From Nemopilema nomurai (Eukaryota; Cnidaria; Scyphozoa; Rhizostomeae; Rhizostomatidae): a stretch of 64,000 bases of DNA. This document shows, in pieces, positions 25,367 to 37,478 of the stretch. A program made the position numbers and the translations under genes. The first letter of the stretch is position 1. The number at the start of each line of letters is the position of its first letter. The notes under the pieces are model-generated. The model was not told where the DNA came from, made no database searches, and worked only from the letters and a program-made list of their open reading frames with translations. The stretch spans positions 859,318 through 923,317 of the forward strand of contig ML133433.1 in the NCBI GenBank assembly GCA_003864495.1. The letters run 5' to 3'.

Positions 25367-27201
25367 CTTTGTGAATAAGCTTAGATCGTAACTCGTCAGC
25401 AAAGTACTTCAAAAATGTCCTCGTAGCGATATACGAGTTCAAAATTGTGTCGATTGTGAAGAACTCTCGTGAAATGTTTCCAACGCGAAAGTTCAGCAAA
25501 GTATGCAAAGTGAAAGTGTAGAAGCCGAGTATTTGTATCATCGCAATCTGACGTCACAATCAAAAATTGAAGCATTAAAAATCTGCTGTGATTGGTCGAA
25601 ATGCCTTATTCCGAACGTTGCGTGGATGCAATTATGTGACGCAACAATCAAAAGATGCACTTGATTTGCCATTTCAACAGAAGCAGAAATCATCCTTTTA
25701 AACTATCTAATAAATACAAATCAGTACTAAAATACAAGCTGGCCTAACTACTTTCTGAGAAAATAAGAAACACTCCTCGATACATAGGTTTAAATAGGGA
25801 TGATTAAAAGGAAAGACGTAGTACAGGCAGCAAATATTTGTGAAAATATTCTAAGCAGTTTTGCATCTTCTCTGCTCTTCATGCTTAAGCAACAAGTATA
25901 ATTGAAAAATGGGCCTCAAGGTTTTGCGTAACTTCAAACGAGTTAACAGCTAGAGTAGACAGTCCTGTCCCGCTTAAATATTCCACTTTTGATACCCAGT
26001 GGCGTGCTGGAGTCCAAGCTGCAAGTGGGGCAACGAGTCAAAATACCGCCCTCCTCTAGTTATCTTTACAAGCTGCAGGTTTAGCTAATTCTACACAGCA
26101 TAATTTGCGCATTAAATAATTAAAAACCTATGACTAAAGACGGTAACTTATTTAGGAAATTATAAGTGCCATGAATAATTGTCGTCATTGGAAAAATTAA
26201 CTCGGTACCTTTTCCCAGTAAAGTGACTAAAAGATCCTTGAAATTAACTTATTATTTTTGTCTACGCTTGAAAATTTGTACCACACAATGAAATAAACGA
26301 TTCGGCTGACATTAATATAAACAACTTTGATACTGATATCATCAGTAAAGAATCGTAAATCAAGTTCCTTAGTAGAGTTTTGTATGTTCATGGGAACAAC
26401 TTTTTCTGAAGATAGGCCTCCTTGGTAGTTTTCTTGGTTGTAATGGTAAGTGCAACCTTTCATAGTAGATAATTTGAATCTGTTCGAAACTTCATTCCAA
26501 ATGGAGTGATTTGAAAACTTTTGGGGACCGCCCGTGAAACCCCATTCAACATCGGTGTTCAGTCCCACTCCCCCACTATCAAACAGCTGCGCGGTCCCTG
26601 GCCTCGCCTTCATTTTCCAGCATATCTCAAGCCTGCATCCAAGTACCAAATAATTTTGGTGTAGTAGGGCTTGTTTTTCGAGGCTCAAAAGCTCTTTTTC
26701 CTTCAGGCCAAACACTTGTCCTGGAAAATGTGATTTGCAGCCATTTTGCATGGACAGAAATAGCAGAGCGGGAAGCTCTCACCCAATCTGATTGGATAAA
26801 GGTAATTGAAATGGAAGAGTCTGTCTTAAAGTCGCCTTGTGTTCGACTGTCAGGCATTCAGAAATTGTCACCGCCTATCCTATCAACGCGATTCTCAATT
26901 TATTGCTTTTGAGCGTGCGCCAAGTCGGTCTCGACGTACAGGCGACCAAATAGAGGTTCGTCTAAACGCACTGTCCCAAATATTTGGCACAATAATTACG
27001 CATGACCAGTAGCGATGGAACAAAGGGGATGTGGGGAAAACATGATAAATACGCATGCGTCATGCCCCGAATGTTGATTGGCTCAAACGAATCGTTGAGG
27101 CCTTTGTCTGAAAGATATAAGTAACTAGAGATTAAAACGAAGTTAAAACTCCAAAACTTCCAGCAAAGCCAATCACTGCTCTAAGACGTTCTAATTTCAA
27201 A
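25367..27201. repeat. Type B spacer right half and class C promoter block, second copy
   Basis: Matches 7601-9435 at offset 17766. It holds the X2 promoter CRE (25549-25556), the - strand frame 26227-26751, and the T6 promoter block with ACGCATGCGT near 27052, GATTGGCTC near 27075 and GATATAAG near 27113. Confidence 0.75.
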
Positions 27202-28537
27202 ATGGAAGACGGGCCAAACCGGGTAAATCGGCAGATTGAGAACATTGGGTTTGGGAAGTTTCAAACTGCTGCTTTATTCATTTGTGGCTACGTATTTTTT
27301 CGCACGGGTCTACAGAAAGCCTTGTCGCAATATTGGAGCCGTACCTACGCTGCAAGTGGACTTGAGTTACATGACTGCAGCTTGGATTGTTTTGCCTGAA
27401 GCCGCAGTGAAAATTGCAGGATCAATTCTGCTTGGAAGGCTGTCTGATAAGTATGGAAGGCGCAAAATGATGATTTTGGCATTTCTTTTCAATGGTTATC
27501 TAAGTTTGCTTTTTTCACTGTCATCCAACGTTTTACTTTTATCGATAATTCGAGGAAGTATTGGCCTGGTCTCGCCAAGTACACTATTATCATTTACATA
27601 CGCGATGGAGATTTTGCCGATATCCAAGCGTAAATACATCTCAATTTTTGGAGCAGGGGTATTTGCTGGATGTGGGTATGGAATTATTGCTGCCATGATT
27701 TCGCTAAAGTATCTAACATGGAGATGGTTCGATGCAATCTCTGAGACCATACCAATAGCTATATCTGGTTTTGCAGTGTTATTTCTCCCAGAATCACCAC
27801 GATTTTTGGCAACTGCTGGAAAATACGATGCAGCAAATAACGTTTTGAAAAAGATTGCTAAGGTGAATGGATTTGACAATGGGTATACAGCTATTCCCAA
27901 TTCCAGAGAAGAAAACAACGTAAAAATAAATGTCTTCAAGGGACAACCCTGGAAATATGAAAACATCAAAAGGATTTTGTTGATTTCTTTTCTACAATTT
28001 TATAGTGGCAGCCTTTCGGCCACTGCACGATATGGTTCAATGCAGTTTGGGGAAAATTCAGATGATTCAGAATGTGGAGAATGTTTTAACAATTTGACAT
28101 ACAAGTATCGCTTGGCTGTAGGGGTTGGTGACTTGATATCTAGTGCAATATCATATTTGTTGCTGGGCAAAGTCACAAGGAAAGGTACAATGCGACTTCT
28201 GTCATCCTCCTTGCTGTGCTACTTGTGCCATACTACTGGCCTCTGCGTGGGTGGCCCCTTGTTGTCATTGTAACTCTAACTGTCATAGTTTCGTCGACGC
28301 TGAATAGAACTCTTCTAGTTTATAGGGCAGAGCTCCTTCCTACTAGGATTAGAGCGAGTGGATGTGGCATCTCTGAAGCTGCTAGGCAGCTTGGTTTTTG
28401 TTTGGACAATATATAACCATGTATCTTTACCACTTAGTAACACTCTTTCGTTTGGCATTTTGCATGTATTGACTGCATTAGGTTTGTTCGTGGTACATTG
28501 TTGTATCATAGAAACCAAAGAAGAACACTTGAAGTAG
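27202..28537 (+). pseudogene. T6: SVOP-like MFS transporter, class C, T2/T7 recombinant
   Basis: Identical to T2 up to 28199 apart from one substitution I found (C at 10040, T at 27806). From 28200 on it differs from T2 and is closer to T7 in several positions (CCTCCTTG, TTTTGCATGTATTG, TTCTTAAATC in the 3' flank). It carries T2's early missing bases plus one more at 28201-28202 (TTCTGTCATC; other copies have G, A or T there). Motif A, LPESPRFL and the ECGECFNN loop are present. Confidence 0.85.
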
Positions 28538-29268
28538 CATACTTAATCCTGAAATGAATTTGGTAACCGTTCTTGCCTAGATGAAGTTTTGTTTTTATAT
28601 TTTATATTTTTGCATACCTAATGCTTTTCAATTTCTTAAATCTAAGACCAGTTGTCTTGCACAGTTAACATTAGGGGTGTATGTGATGCCCCCCTTGTAT
28701 GTTTCAAAAGGGCACTCATTTTTAGCTCGGTTTATTGCTAGCCATCCGGAAAGTCTCTTAGATCCCGGTAAAGTTTACATTAATGTCCATCGTCCAACAC
28801 GGCTACGGCCAGCTGAAATGTGAATTGTGATTGTGAAAAGAGCGCAGCTGCAAAAACCACGAACCATTTCATCACAAACCATCAACAGATCAAGAACTGA
28901 CAACCACAACAACAAAATGTCTCCCTGAATAGAACGCAACAAGTACCCATGCTTCCCGGCACGAACAAAGACAATCAGAAAAGTAAGAAACGGTTATGGA
29001 TCATCGTTATACAAATTCCTTACAAATGCTTTCGTCGATGAAGTTCTTTGGAAATGTATATCTAAAGATTATATAATTTTTTGGGTTTTAAAAAACGACG
29101 CATTTTCATAATTTTCACCATTTCTTGTGACTCATTTTAATGGTGGGATTGAGCGTGACGTCACGGTAGGCAGATCAATTTATAGTTAAGCAAAACATTT
29201 GTTTTGCTAAATTTTGGTTTAGCAAATAATTTGGCCAAATAGACTATAATTTCTTTCTCCTTTTATCT
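28538..29268. repeat. Type A spacer fragment before gap
   Basis: Class C 3' flank (CAGATCAAGAACTG near 28887), CRE at 29156-29163 and the AT hairpin near 29185-29210, ending at the N run. The sequence is type A on this side of the gap and type B on the other. Confidence 0.75.
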
Positions 29269-29566
29269 NNNNNNNNNNNNNNNNNNNNNNNNNNNNNNNN
29301 NNNNNNNNNNNNNNNNNNNNNNNNNNNNNNNNNNNNNNNNNNNNNNNNNNNNNNNNNNNNNNNNNNNNNNNNNNNNNNNNNNNNNNNNNNNNNNNNNNNN
29401 NNNNNNNNNNNNNNNNNNNNNNNNNNNNNNNNNNNNNNNNNNNNNNNNNNNNNNNNNNNNNNNNNNNNNNNNNNNNNNNNNNNNNNNNNNNNNNNNNNNN
29501 NNNNNNNNNNNNNNNNNNNNNNNNNNNNNNNNNNNNNNNNNNNNNNNNNNNNNNNNNNNNNNNNNN
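29269..29566. other. Assembly gap (298 N)
   Basis: Run of N. The left flank is type A spacer and the right flank begins inside the intron between X exons 3 and 4. The last two X3 exons and the left half of a type B spacer are missing, so the true missing length is probably larger than 298. Confidence 0.95.
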
Positions 29567-29655
29567 ACTATTTTTCAATTGTTAACGTTTCGACTATAGC
29601 CAGCCAAGATTGGTAAAAGGGTTTAGTCAGCCAACAGAGGAGATCAAAAACCCAC

Positions 29656-30550
29656 CTGGATTCTGATCCGTTTCATAAAAGTAGGCAACTGAAAGTCCAA
29701 GTCGATGGATAACTCTTTGCATGGAGCCTATGAGAAAAACCGTTCATATAAAATTGAGAATTTGCAATTCATACAATAAGAAACTTAGAGCAAAAGCTGC
29801 AACAATGTAAGGAATATTTGAGGCTATCATGCTTTATTATTTTTAAACTAGCAACACATCTCTTTGATTAACAATTTATGAATTACATACCATCGATGCC
29901 TCTGTCCGCAAGTTCTTCTGAGTAACCGTAATCTCTGAATTCGATTGGAGTTGGTGCCCATCTCTCTACACTTTGGCAACGTGGCTCTCCAAGTAAAGTC
30001 TGTTCTTCTCTTCCTAAATCTTCTTCATGAAGGACGGCAGACTCCACAGCAACACCAACCTTCTTGCTGCGCCTCTTGGCAAGCCATCTTGTCATTTTGT
30101 TCAATTTTCTTGAAAGCCACGTGCTTGTTTTTCTGCCACTCTCCTACATGAACAAGACAGACATTCTCTATGCGAAGCTTGTATAAGCATGATTAAGAAA
30201 CGAAGAGTAAGAAGCTTGTTATTGGATGAAGAACGGCTAAGTAGGCAGCTGAATTATTCTTGGCATTATCTGCATAGCTTTCTCTAATATTTTCAGCCGC
30301 CAATGAGCTTTGGTTTTCCAGTCACGAAAATATAAGGAAATATCAATGTGTTAAACAGTATTTAGTAACTGAGAGATTGATTGTTATTCATGGCAAATTA
30401 GAAAACAATTTGCAACAATAGATGCTTTTTAGAATAATGTCATTTGATTGTACTAGATAATGCATCAGTTCGCAAGAACAAGTTTCTCTTACCTCAGTAG
30501 CCTTCAGTCAGATCAGATACGCGATTGTGCTTCGAAAGTGCTATCCCCAT
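29656..30550 (-). pseudogene. X3: partial copy of the unknown gene
   Basis: Three exons are visible: 30493-30550 (58 bp, two bases short because AGCCGCTTCAG has become AGCCTTCAG), 29891-30143 (253 bp, with acceptor CATGTAG just before GAGAGTGG) and 29656-29727. Exons 4 and 5 should lie in the N gap. The extra base at the exon 2 acceptor compared with X1 shows how the E-S junction could be spelled. An upstream CRE is at 30733-30740. Confidence 0.5.
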
Positions 30551-32383
30551 CTTTGTGAATAAGCTTAGATCGTAACTCGTCAGCAAAGTACTTCAAAAAT
30601 GTCCTCGTAGCGATATACGAGTTCAAAATTGTGTCGATTGTGAAGAACTCTCGTGAAATGTTTCCAACGCGAAAGTTCAGCAAAGTATGCAAAGTGAAAG
30701 TGTAGAAGCCGAGTATTTGTATCATCGCAATCTGACGTCACAATCAAAAATTGAAGCATTAAAAATCTGCTGTGATTGGTCGAAATGCCTTATTCCGAAC
30801 GTTGCGTGGATGCAATTATGTGACGCAACAATCAAAAGATGCACTTGATTTGCCATTTCAACAGAAGCAGAAATCATCCTTTTAAACTATCTAATAAATA
30901 CAAATCAGTACTAAAATACAAGCTGGCCTAACTACTTTCTGAGAAAATAAGAAACACTCCTCGATACATAGGTTTAAATAGGGATGATTAAAAGGAAAGA
31001 CGTAGTACAGGCAGCAAATATTTGTGAAAATATTCTAAGCAGTTTTGCATCTTCTCTGCTCTTCATGCTTAAGCAACAAGTATAATTGAAAAATGGGCCT
31101 CAAGGTTTTGCGTAACTTCAAACGAGTTAACAGCTAGAGTAGACAGTCCTGTCCCGCTTAAATATTCCACTTTTGATACCCAGTGGCGTGCTGGAGTCCA
31201 AGCTGCAAGTGGGGCAACGAGTCAAAATACCGCCCTCCTCTAGTTATCTTTACAAGCTGCAGGTTTAGCTAATTCTACACAGCATAATTTGCGCATTAAA
31301 TAATTAAAAACCTATGACTAAAGACGGTAACTTATTTAGGATAAATTATAAGTGCCATGAATAATTGTCGTCATTGGAAAAATTAACTCGGTACCTTTTC
31401 CCAGTAAAGTGACTAAAAGATCCTTGAAATTAACTTATTATTTTTGTCTACGCTTGAAAATTTGTACCACACAATGAAATAAACGATTCGGCTGACATTA
31501 ATATAAACAACTTTGATACTGATATCATCAGTAAAGAATCGTAAATCAAGTTCCTTAGTAGAGTTTTGTATGTTCATGGGAACAACTTTTTCTGAAGATA
31601 GGCCTCCTTGGTAGTTTTCTTGGTTGTAATGGTAAGTGCAACCTTTCATAGTAGATAATTTGAATCTGTTCGAAACTTCATTCCAAATGGAGTGATTTGA
31701 AAACTTTTGGGGACCGCCCGTGAAACCCCATTCAACATCGGTGTTCAGTCCCACTCCCCCACTATCAAACAGCTGCGCGGTCCCTGGCCTCGCCTTCATT
31801 TTCCAGCATATCTCAAGCCTGCATCCAAGTACCAAATAATTTTGGTGTAGTAGGGCTTGTTTTCGGGCTCAAAAGCTCTTTTTCCTTCAAAGGCCAAACA
31901 CTAGTCCTGGAAAATGTGATTTGCAGCCATTTTGCATGGACAGAATAGCAGAGCGGGAAGCTTCACCCAATCTGATTGGATAAAGGTTTGAAATGGAAGA
32001 GTCTGTCTTAAAGTCGCCTTGTGTTCGACTGTCAGGCATTCAGAAATTGTCACCGCCTATCCTATCAACGCGATTCTCAATTTATTGCTTTTGAGCGTGC
32101 GCCAAGTCGGTCTCGACGTACAGGCGACCAAATAGAGGTTCGTCTAAACGCACTGTCCCAAATATTTGGCACAATAATTACGCATGACCAGTAGCGATGG
32201 AACAAAGGGGATGTGGGGAAAACATGATAAAAACGCATGCGTCATGCCCCGAATGTTGATTGGCTCAAACGAATCGTTGAGGCCTTTGTCTGAAAGATAT
32301 AAGTAACTAGAGATTAAAACGAAGTTAAAACTCAAAAACTTCCAGCAAAGCCAATCACTGCTCTAAGACGTTCTAATTTCAAA
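30551..32383. repeat. Type B spacer right half and class C promoter block before T7
   Basis: Third copy of the 7601-9435 segment, with small indels. It holds the - strand frame 31413-31835, and the promoter motifs GATTGGCTC (near 32258) and GATATAAG (near 32296). Confidence 0.75.
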
Positions 32384-33713
32384 ATGGAAGACGGGCCAAA
32401 CCGGGTAAATCGGCAGATTGAGAACATTGGGTTTGGGAAGTTTCAAACTGCTGCTTTATTCATTTGTGGCTACGTATTTTTTCGCACGGGTCTACAGAAA
32501 GCCTTGTCGCAATATTGGAGCCGTACCTACGCTGCAAGTGGACTTGAGTTATATGACTGCAGCTTGGATTGTTTTGCCTGAAGCCGCAGTGAAAATTGCA
32601 GGATCAATTCTGCTTGGAAGGCTGTCTGATAAGTATGGAAGGCGCAAAATGATGATTTTGGCATTTCTTTTCAATGCATATCTAACTTTCCTCTTTTCAT
32701 TGTCATCCAACGTTTTACTTTTATCGATAATTCGAGGAAGTATTGGCCTGGTCTCGCCAAGTACACTATTATCATTTACATACGCGATGGAGATTTTGCC
32801 GATATCCAAGCGTAAATACATCTCAATTTTTGGAGCAGGGGTATTTGCTGGATGTGGGTATGGAATTATTGCTGCCATGATTTCGCTAAAGTATCTAACA
32901 TGGAGATGGTTCGATGCAATCTCTGAGACCATACCAATAGCTATATCTGGTTTTGCAGTGTTATTTCTCCCAGAATCACCACGATTTTGGCAACTGCTGG
33001 AAAATACGATGCAGCAAATAACGTTTTGAAAAAGATTGCTAAGGTGAATGGATTTGACAATGGGTATACAGCTATTCCCAATTCCAGAGAAGAAAACAAC
33101 GTAAAAATAAATGTCTTCAAGGGACAACCCTGGAAATATGAAAACATCAAAAGGATTTTGTTGATTTCTTTTCTACAATTTTATGGTGGCAGCCTTTCGG
33201 CCACTGCACGATATGGTTCAATGCAGTTTGGGGAAAATTCAGATGATTCAGAATGTGGAGAATGTTTTAACAATTGACATACAAGTATCGCTTGGCTGTA
33301 GGGGTTGGTGACTTGATATCTAGTGCAATATCATATTTGTTGCTGGGCAAAGTCACAAGGAAGGTACAATGCGACTTCTGATCATCCTCCTTGCTGTGCT
33401 ACTTGTGCCATACTACTGGCCTCTGCGTGGGTGGCCTTGTTGTTATTGTAACTCTCACTGTCATAGTTTCGTCGACGCTGAATAGAACTCTTCTAGTTTA
33501 TAGGGCAGAGCTCCTTCCTACTAGGATTAGAGCGAGTGGATGTGGCATCTCTGAAGCTGCTAGGCAGCTTGGTTCTTGTTTGGACAATATATAACCATGT
33601 ATCTTTACCACTATAACACTCTTTCGTTTGGCATTTTGCATGTATTGACTGCATTAGGTTTGTTCGTGGTACATTGTTGTATCATAGAAACCAAAGAAGA
33701 ACACTTGAAGTAG
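32384..33713 (+). pseudogene. T7: SVOP-like MFS transporter, class C, disrupted
   Basis: 1330 bp. It shares T2's early missing bases and has more: GATTTTGG near 32983 (T2 has GATTTCTGG, T6 GATTTTTGG), CAATTGAC near 33273, AAGGAAGG near 33362 and two bases in GGTGGCCTTG near 33432. Motif A, the PESPRF region and the YRAELLPTRIRASG region are all recognisable. Compared with T2, TM3 differs (LFNAYLTFLF against LFNGYLSLLF). Confidence 0.85.
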
Positions 33714-36172
33714 CATACTTAATCCTGAAATGAATTTGGTAACCGTTCTTGCCTAGATGAAGTTTTGTTTTTATATTTTATATTTTTGCATACCTAATGC
33801 TTTTCAATTTCTTAAATCTAAGACCAGTTGTCTTGCACAGTTAACATTAGGGGTGTATGTGATGCCCCTTGTATGTTTCAAAAGGGCACTCATTTTTAGC
33901 TCGGCTTATTGTTAGCCATCCGGAAAGTCTCTTGAATCCCGGTAAAGTTTACATTAATGTCCATCGTCCAACACGGCTACGGCCAGCTGAAATGTGAATT
34001 GTGATTGTGAAAAGAGCGCAGCTGCAAAAACCACGAACCATTTCATCACAAACCATCAACAGATCAAGAACTGACAACCACAACAACAAAATGTCTCCCT
34101 GAATAGAACGCAACAAGTACCCATGCTTCCCGGCACGAACAAAGACAATCAGAAAGTAAGAAACGGTTATGGATCATCGTTATACAAATTCCTTACAAAT
34201 GCTTTCGTCGATGAAGTTCTTTGGAAATGTATATCTAAAGATTATATAATTTTTTGGGTTTTAAAAAACGACGCATTTTCATAATTTTCACCATTTCTTG
34301 TGACTCATTTTAATGGTGGGATTGAGCGTGACGTCACGGTAGGCAGATCAATTTATAGTTAAGCAAAACATTTGTTTTGCTAAATTTTGGTTTAGCAAAT
34401 AATTTGGCCAAATAGACTATAATTTCTTTCTCCTTTTATCTTAACATTGGAACGGAGAAAGGTATAGGATATGGTGGTAGTTGAAAGCTAAAAAAACTTA
34501 TACTTTTTTATGCCTAAAATAGTTTTGGGTGGTTTTATAGAGCGTCCCTAGAATGACACGTGATTAACACTTACTGTCAACAATAGTGGCTACTTTACTA
34601 AACCCTTTCATAACCTTGACATTTGCCCCCCCCCCCTGACATTCAAATGTAAATCGCCGCTCTCAGGATTATGAGATTGATCAGAATGTCATACCCTACC
34701 CAATATCATGTTAGGATCCCCTTGTCTCTGCAAATTAGAACTGTTGCCTAAGGGGAGACATTTTCGCCAGAGATTCATTTTTTTCAATATTTCTTTGAGG
34801 GTTCTATAAACCCAAGCACACTAATGCATTCTGTCTCCTCAGTCTTGCGATAGCGATTGATGCGATTTGTAGGAAATTCATATGTCGTTAGATGTGACCA
34901 AATATCATTAGGCTGTAGATATCATTATTTCGTTAAGAAGTTCATAAAATGGAGTTCTAGTAGCATCCAATGATTCTATTCATGTCCCCTTCTACTGGTT
35001 ATTGCGTACTTGGCACCTCCCTTTTTCATTGGCTCTCACTGTAGTCTACTCATAGAAGTTCTTTTTGTCCGCCTTTACTTTGTAAATTTATTTTTCTTTC
35101 GTATGTCATGGAGCTTTTCCAAAAAAAGCGAAGACACTTACTTAATTTTTAATATAATCTATCAACGGTACGGTTAATTGCAGTAATCAATTTTCATCTA
35201 AGATTCGCGAACCTTCTTTTAAGTTGGTTCTGAAGGAAATTAGCCTAATAACTTTTGTGACAAGGATAAAATGACCAAAATGTATTTGGTTGAGAAAAGC
35301 ACACAAATTATTTTTTTCAAAACACAATCAGGCTGGAAACCTAATTAGCTGAGCTTTTTAATGAATATTGCTGTCTTTAGATTACTCTGAATGCCGAGAT
35401 CAAAAAATCGAGACAGTACAGATTTTGACCGAATTTTATTATTTCTATGTTGACCCAAATGTGGCATAAAATCAAAGAGAAGATAGCTTTATGTTATCAA
35501 TTGTGACCTTTGATATCTAAATTCAGTCCCACTCCCCCACTATCAAACAGCTGCGCGTCCCTGGCCTCGCCTTCATTTTCCAGCATATCTCAAGCCTGCA
35601 TCCAAGTACCAAATAATTTTGGTGTAGTAGCGCTTGTTCTTCGGGGCTCAAAAGCTCTTTTTCCATTTCCAAAGGCAAACACTAGTCCTGGAAAATGTGA
35701 TTTGCAGCCATTTTGCATGAACAGAATTAGCAGAGCGGGAAGCTTTCACCCAATCTGATTGGATAAAGGTTATTGAACAAGAAGAGTCACTCTGAAAATC
35801 GCAATGTGTTCGACTGCCATGCGTGCAGAAATTGTCACGGGCGGCCGCCTATCCTATCAACGCGATTCTCAATTTATTGCTTTTGAGCATGCGTCAATTC
35901 GGTCGCATGGTACGCGCAGCCAAGTAGAGATTGGCCAAAACGAACGGTTACAAACGTTTGGCACAATCATTACGCATGACCAGTAGCAATGGAACAAAGG
36001 GAAAACATGGTAAATACGCATGCGTCATGCCCCGAATGTTGATTGGCTCAAACGAATCGTTGAGGCCTTTGTCTGAAAAGTAGAAGTAGCAACTCCGCAA
36101 CTAGAGATAAAAAAATTAAAATCCAAAACTTCCACAAAGCCAATCACTGCTCTAAGACGTTCTAATTTCAAA
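33714..36172. repeat. Type A spacer and promoter block before T8
   Basis: Class C 3' flank, CRE 34329-34336, C-rich tract near 34626, repeat segment 35510-35760, 60-codon frame 35804-35986, then ACGCATGCGT near 36017 and GATTGGCTC near 36043. The TATA-like region reads AGATAAAAAAATTAAAATC, so the box is altered. Confidence 0.7.
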
Positions 36173-37478
36173 ATGGAAGACGGGCAAGTCTGGTAAATCA
36201 GCAGATTGAGAACATTGGGTTTGGGAAGTTTCAAACTGCTGCTTTATTCATCTTGTGGCTACGTATTTTTTCGTATGGGTCTACAGAAAGCCTTGTCGCA
36301 ATATTGGAGCCGTACCTACGCTGCAAGTGGACTTGAGTTACATGACTGCAGCTTGGATTGTTTTGCCTGAAGCCAGTGAAAATTGCAGGATCAATTCTGC
36401 TTGGAAGGCTGTCTGATAAGTATGGAAGGCGCAAAATGATGATTTTGGCATTTTTTCAAACGCTTTTTTGACTTTCTTTTTCGCTGTCATCAAGTTTTCT
36501 TTTCGATAATTCGAGGATCGGCCTGTCTCGTCAAGTACACTTTATCATATACATACGCGATGGAGATTTTGCCGATATCCAAGCGTAAATACATCTCAAT
36601 ATTTGGAGCAGGGGTCTTTGCTGGATGTGGGTATGGAATTATTGCTGCCATGATTTCGCTAAAGTATTAACATGGAGATGGTTCGATGCAATCTCTGAGA
36701 CCATACCAATGCTATATCTGGTTTTGCAGTGTTATTTCTCCCAGAATCACCACGATTTCTGGCGACTGCCGGCAAATACGATGCAGCCAATAACGTTTTG
36801 AAAAAATTGCTAAGGTGAATGGATTTGACAATGGTATACACTATTCCAATTCCAGACAAAAACAATGTAAAATTAACTGTCTTCAAACGACAACACTGGA
36901 ATATGAAAACATCAAAAGGATTTTGTTGCTTTCCTTTCTACAATTTTATGGTGGCAGCCTTTCGGCAACCGCACGATATGGTTCAATGCAGTTTGGGGAA
37001 AATTCAGATGATTCAGAATGTGGAGATTGTTCAAGCAAATTGACGTACAAGTATCGCTGGGCGTAGAGGTTGGTGTCTTGATTCTAGTGCAATAGCATAT
37101 TTGTTGCTGGGCAAAGTCACAAGAAAATGTACAATGCGAATTCTGTCATCCTCCTTGCTGTGTACTTGTGCCATACTACTGGCCTCTGCGTGTGGCCCTT
37201 GTCGTTGTGGTAACTCTCACTGTCATAGTTTCGTCAACTCTGAATAATGTCTTCTAGTTTATAGGGCAGAGCTCCTTCCTACTAGGATTAGAGCGAGTGG
37301 ATGTGGCATCTCTGAAGCTGCTAGGCAGCTTGGTTTCTTGTTTGGACAATTTATAACCATGTATCTTTACCACTATAATGGCACTCTTTCGTTTGGCATT
37401 TTACATGGATTGACTGCATTAGGTTTGTTCGTTGTCCATTGTTGTATCATAGAAACGAAAGAAGAACATTTGAAGTAG
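36173..37478 (+). pseudogene. T8: SVOP-like MFS transporter, mosaic and heavily gapped
   Basis: Shortest full-span copy (1306 bp, 35 below T12). At least two dozen bases are missing, one or two at a time, throughout. Many are at positions where A, B and C copies differ (for example 37061 GGGCGTAG, 37080 TTGATTCTAG, 37145 TTCTGTCATC, 37158 TGTGTACTTG). The first part and GCAACCGCACG look A1, whereas the loop after TM7 and the 3' end look B. No long frame survives, but all family blocks can be followed. It looks like a consensus over mixed paralogues rather than a gene that decayed naturally. Confidence 0.8.
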
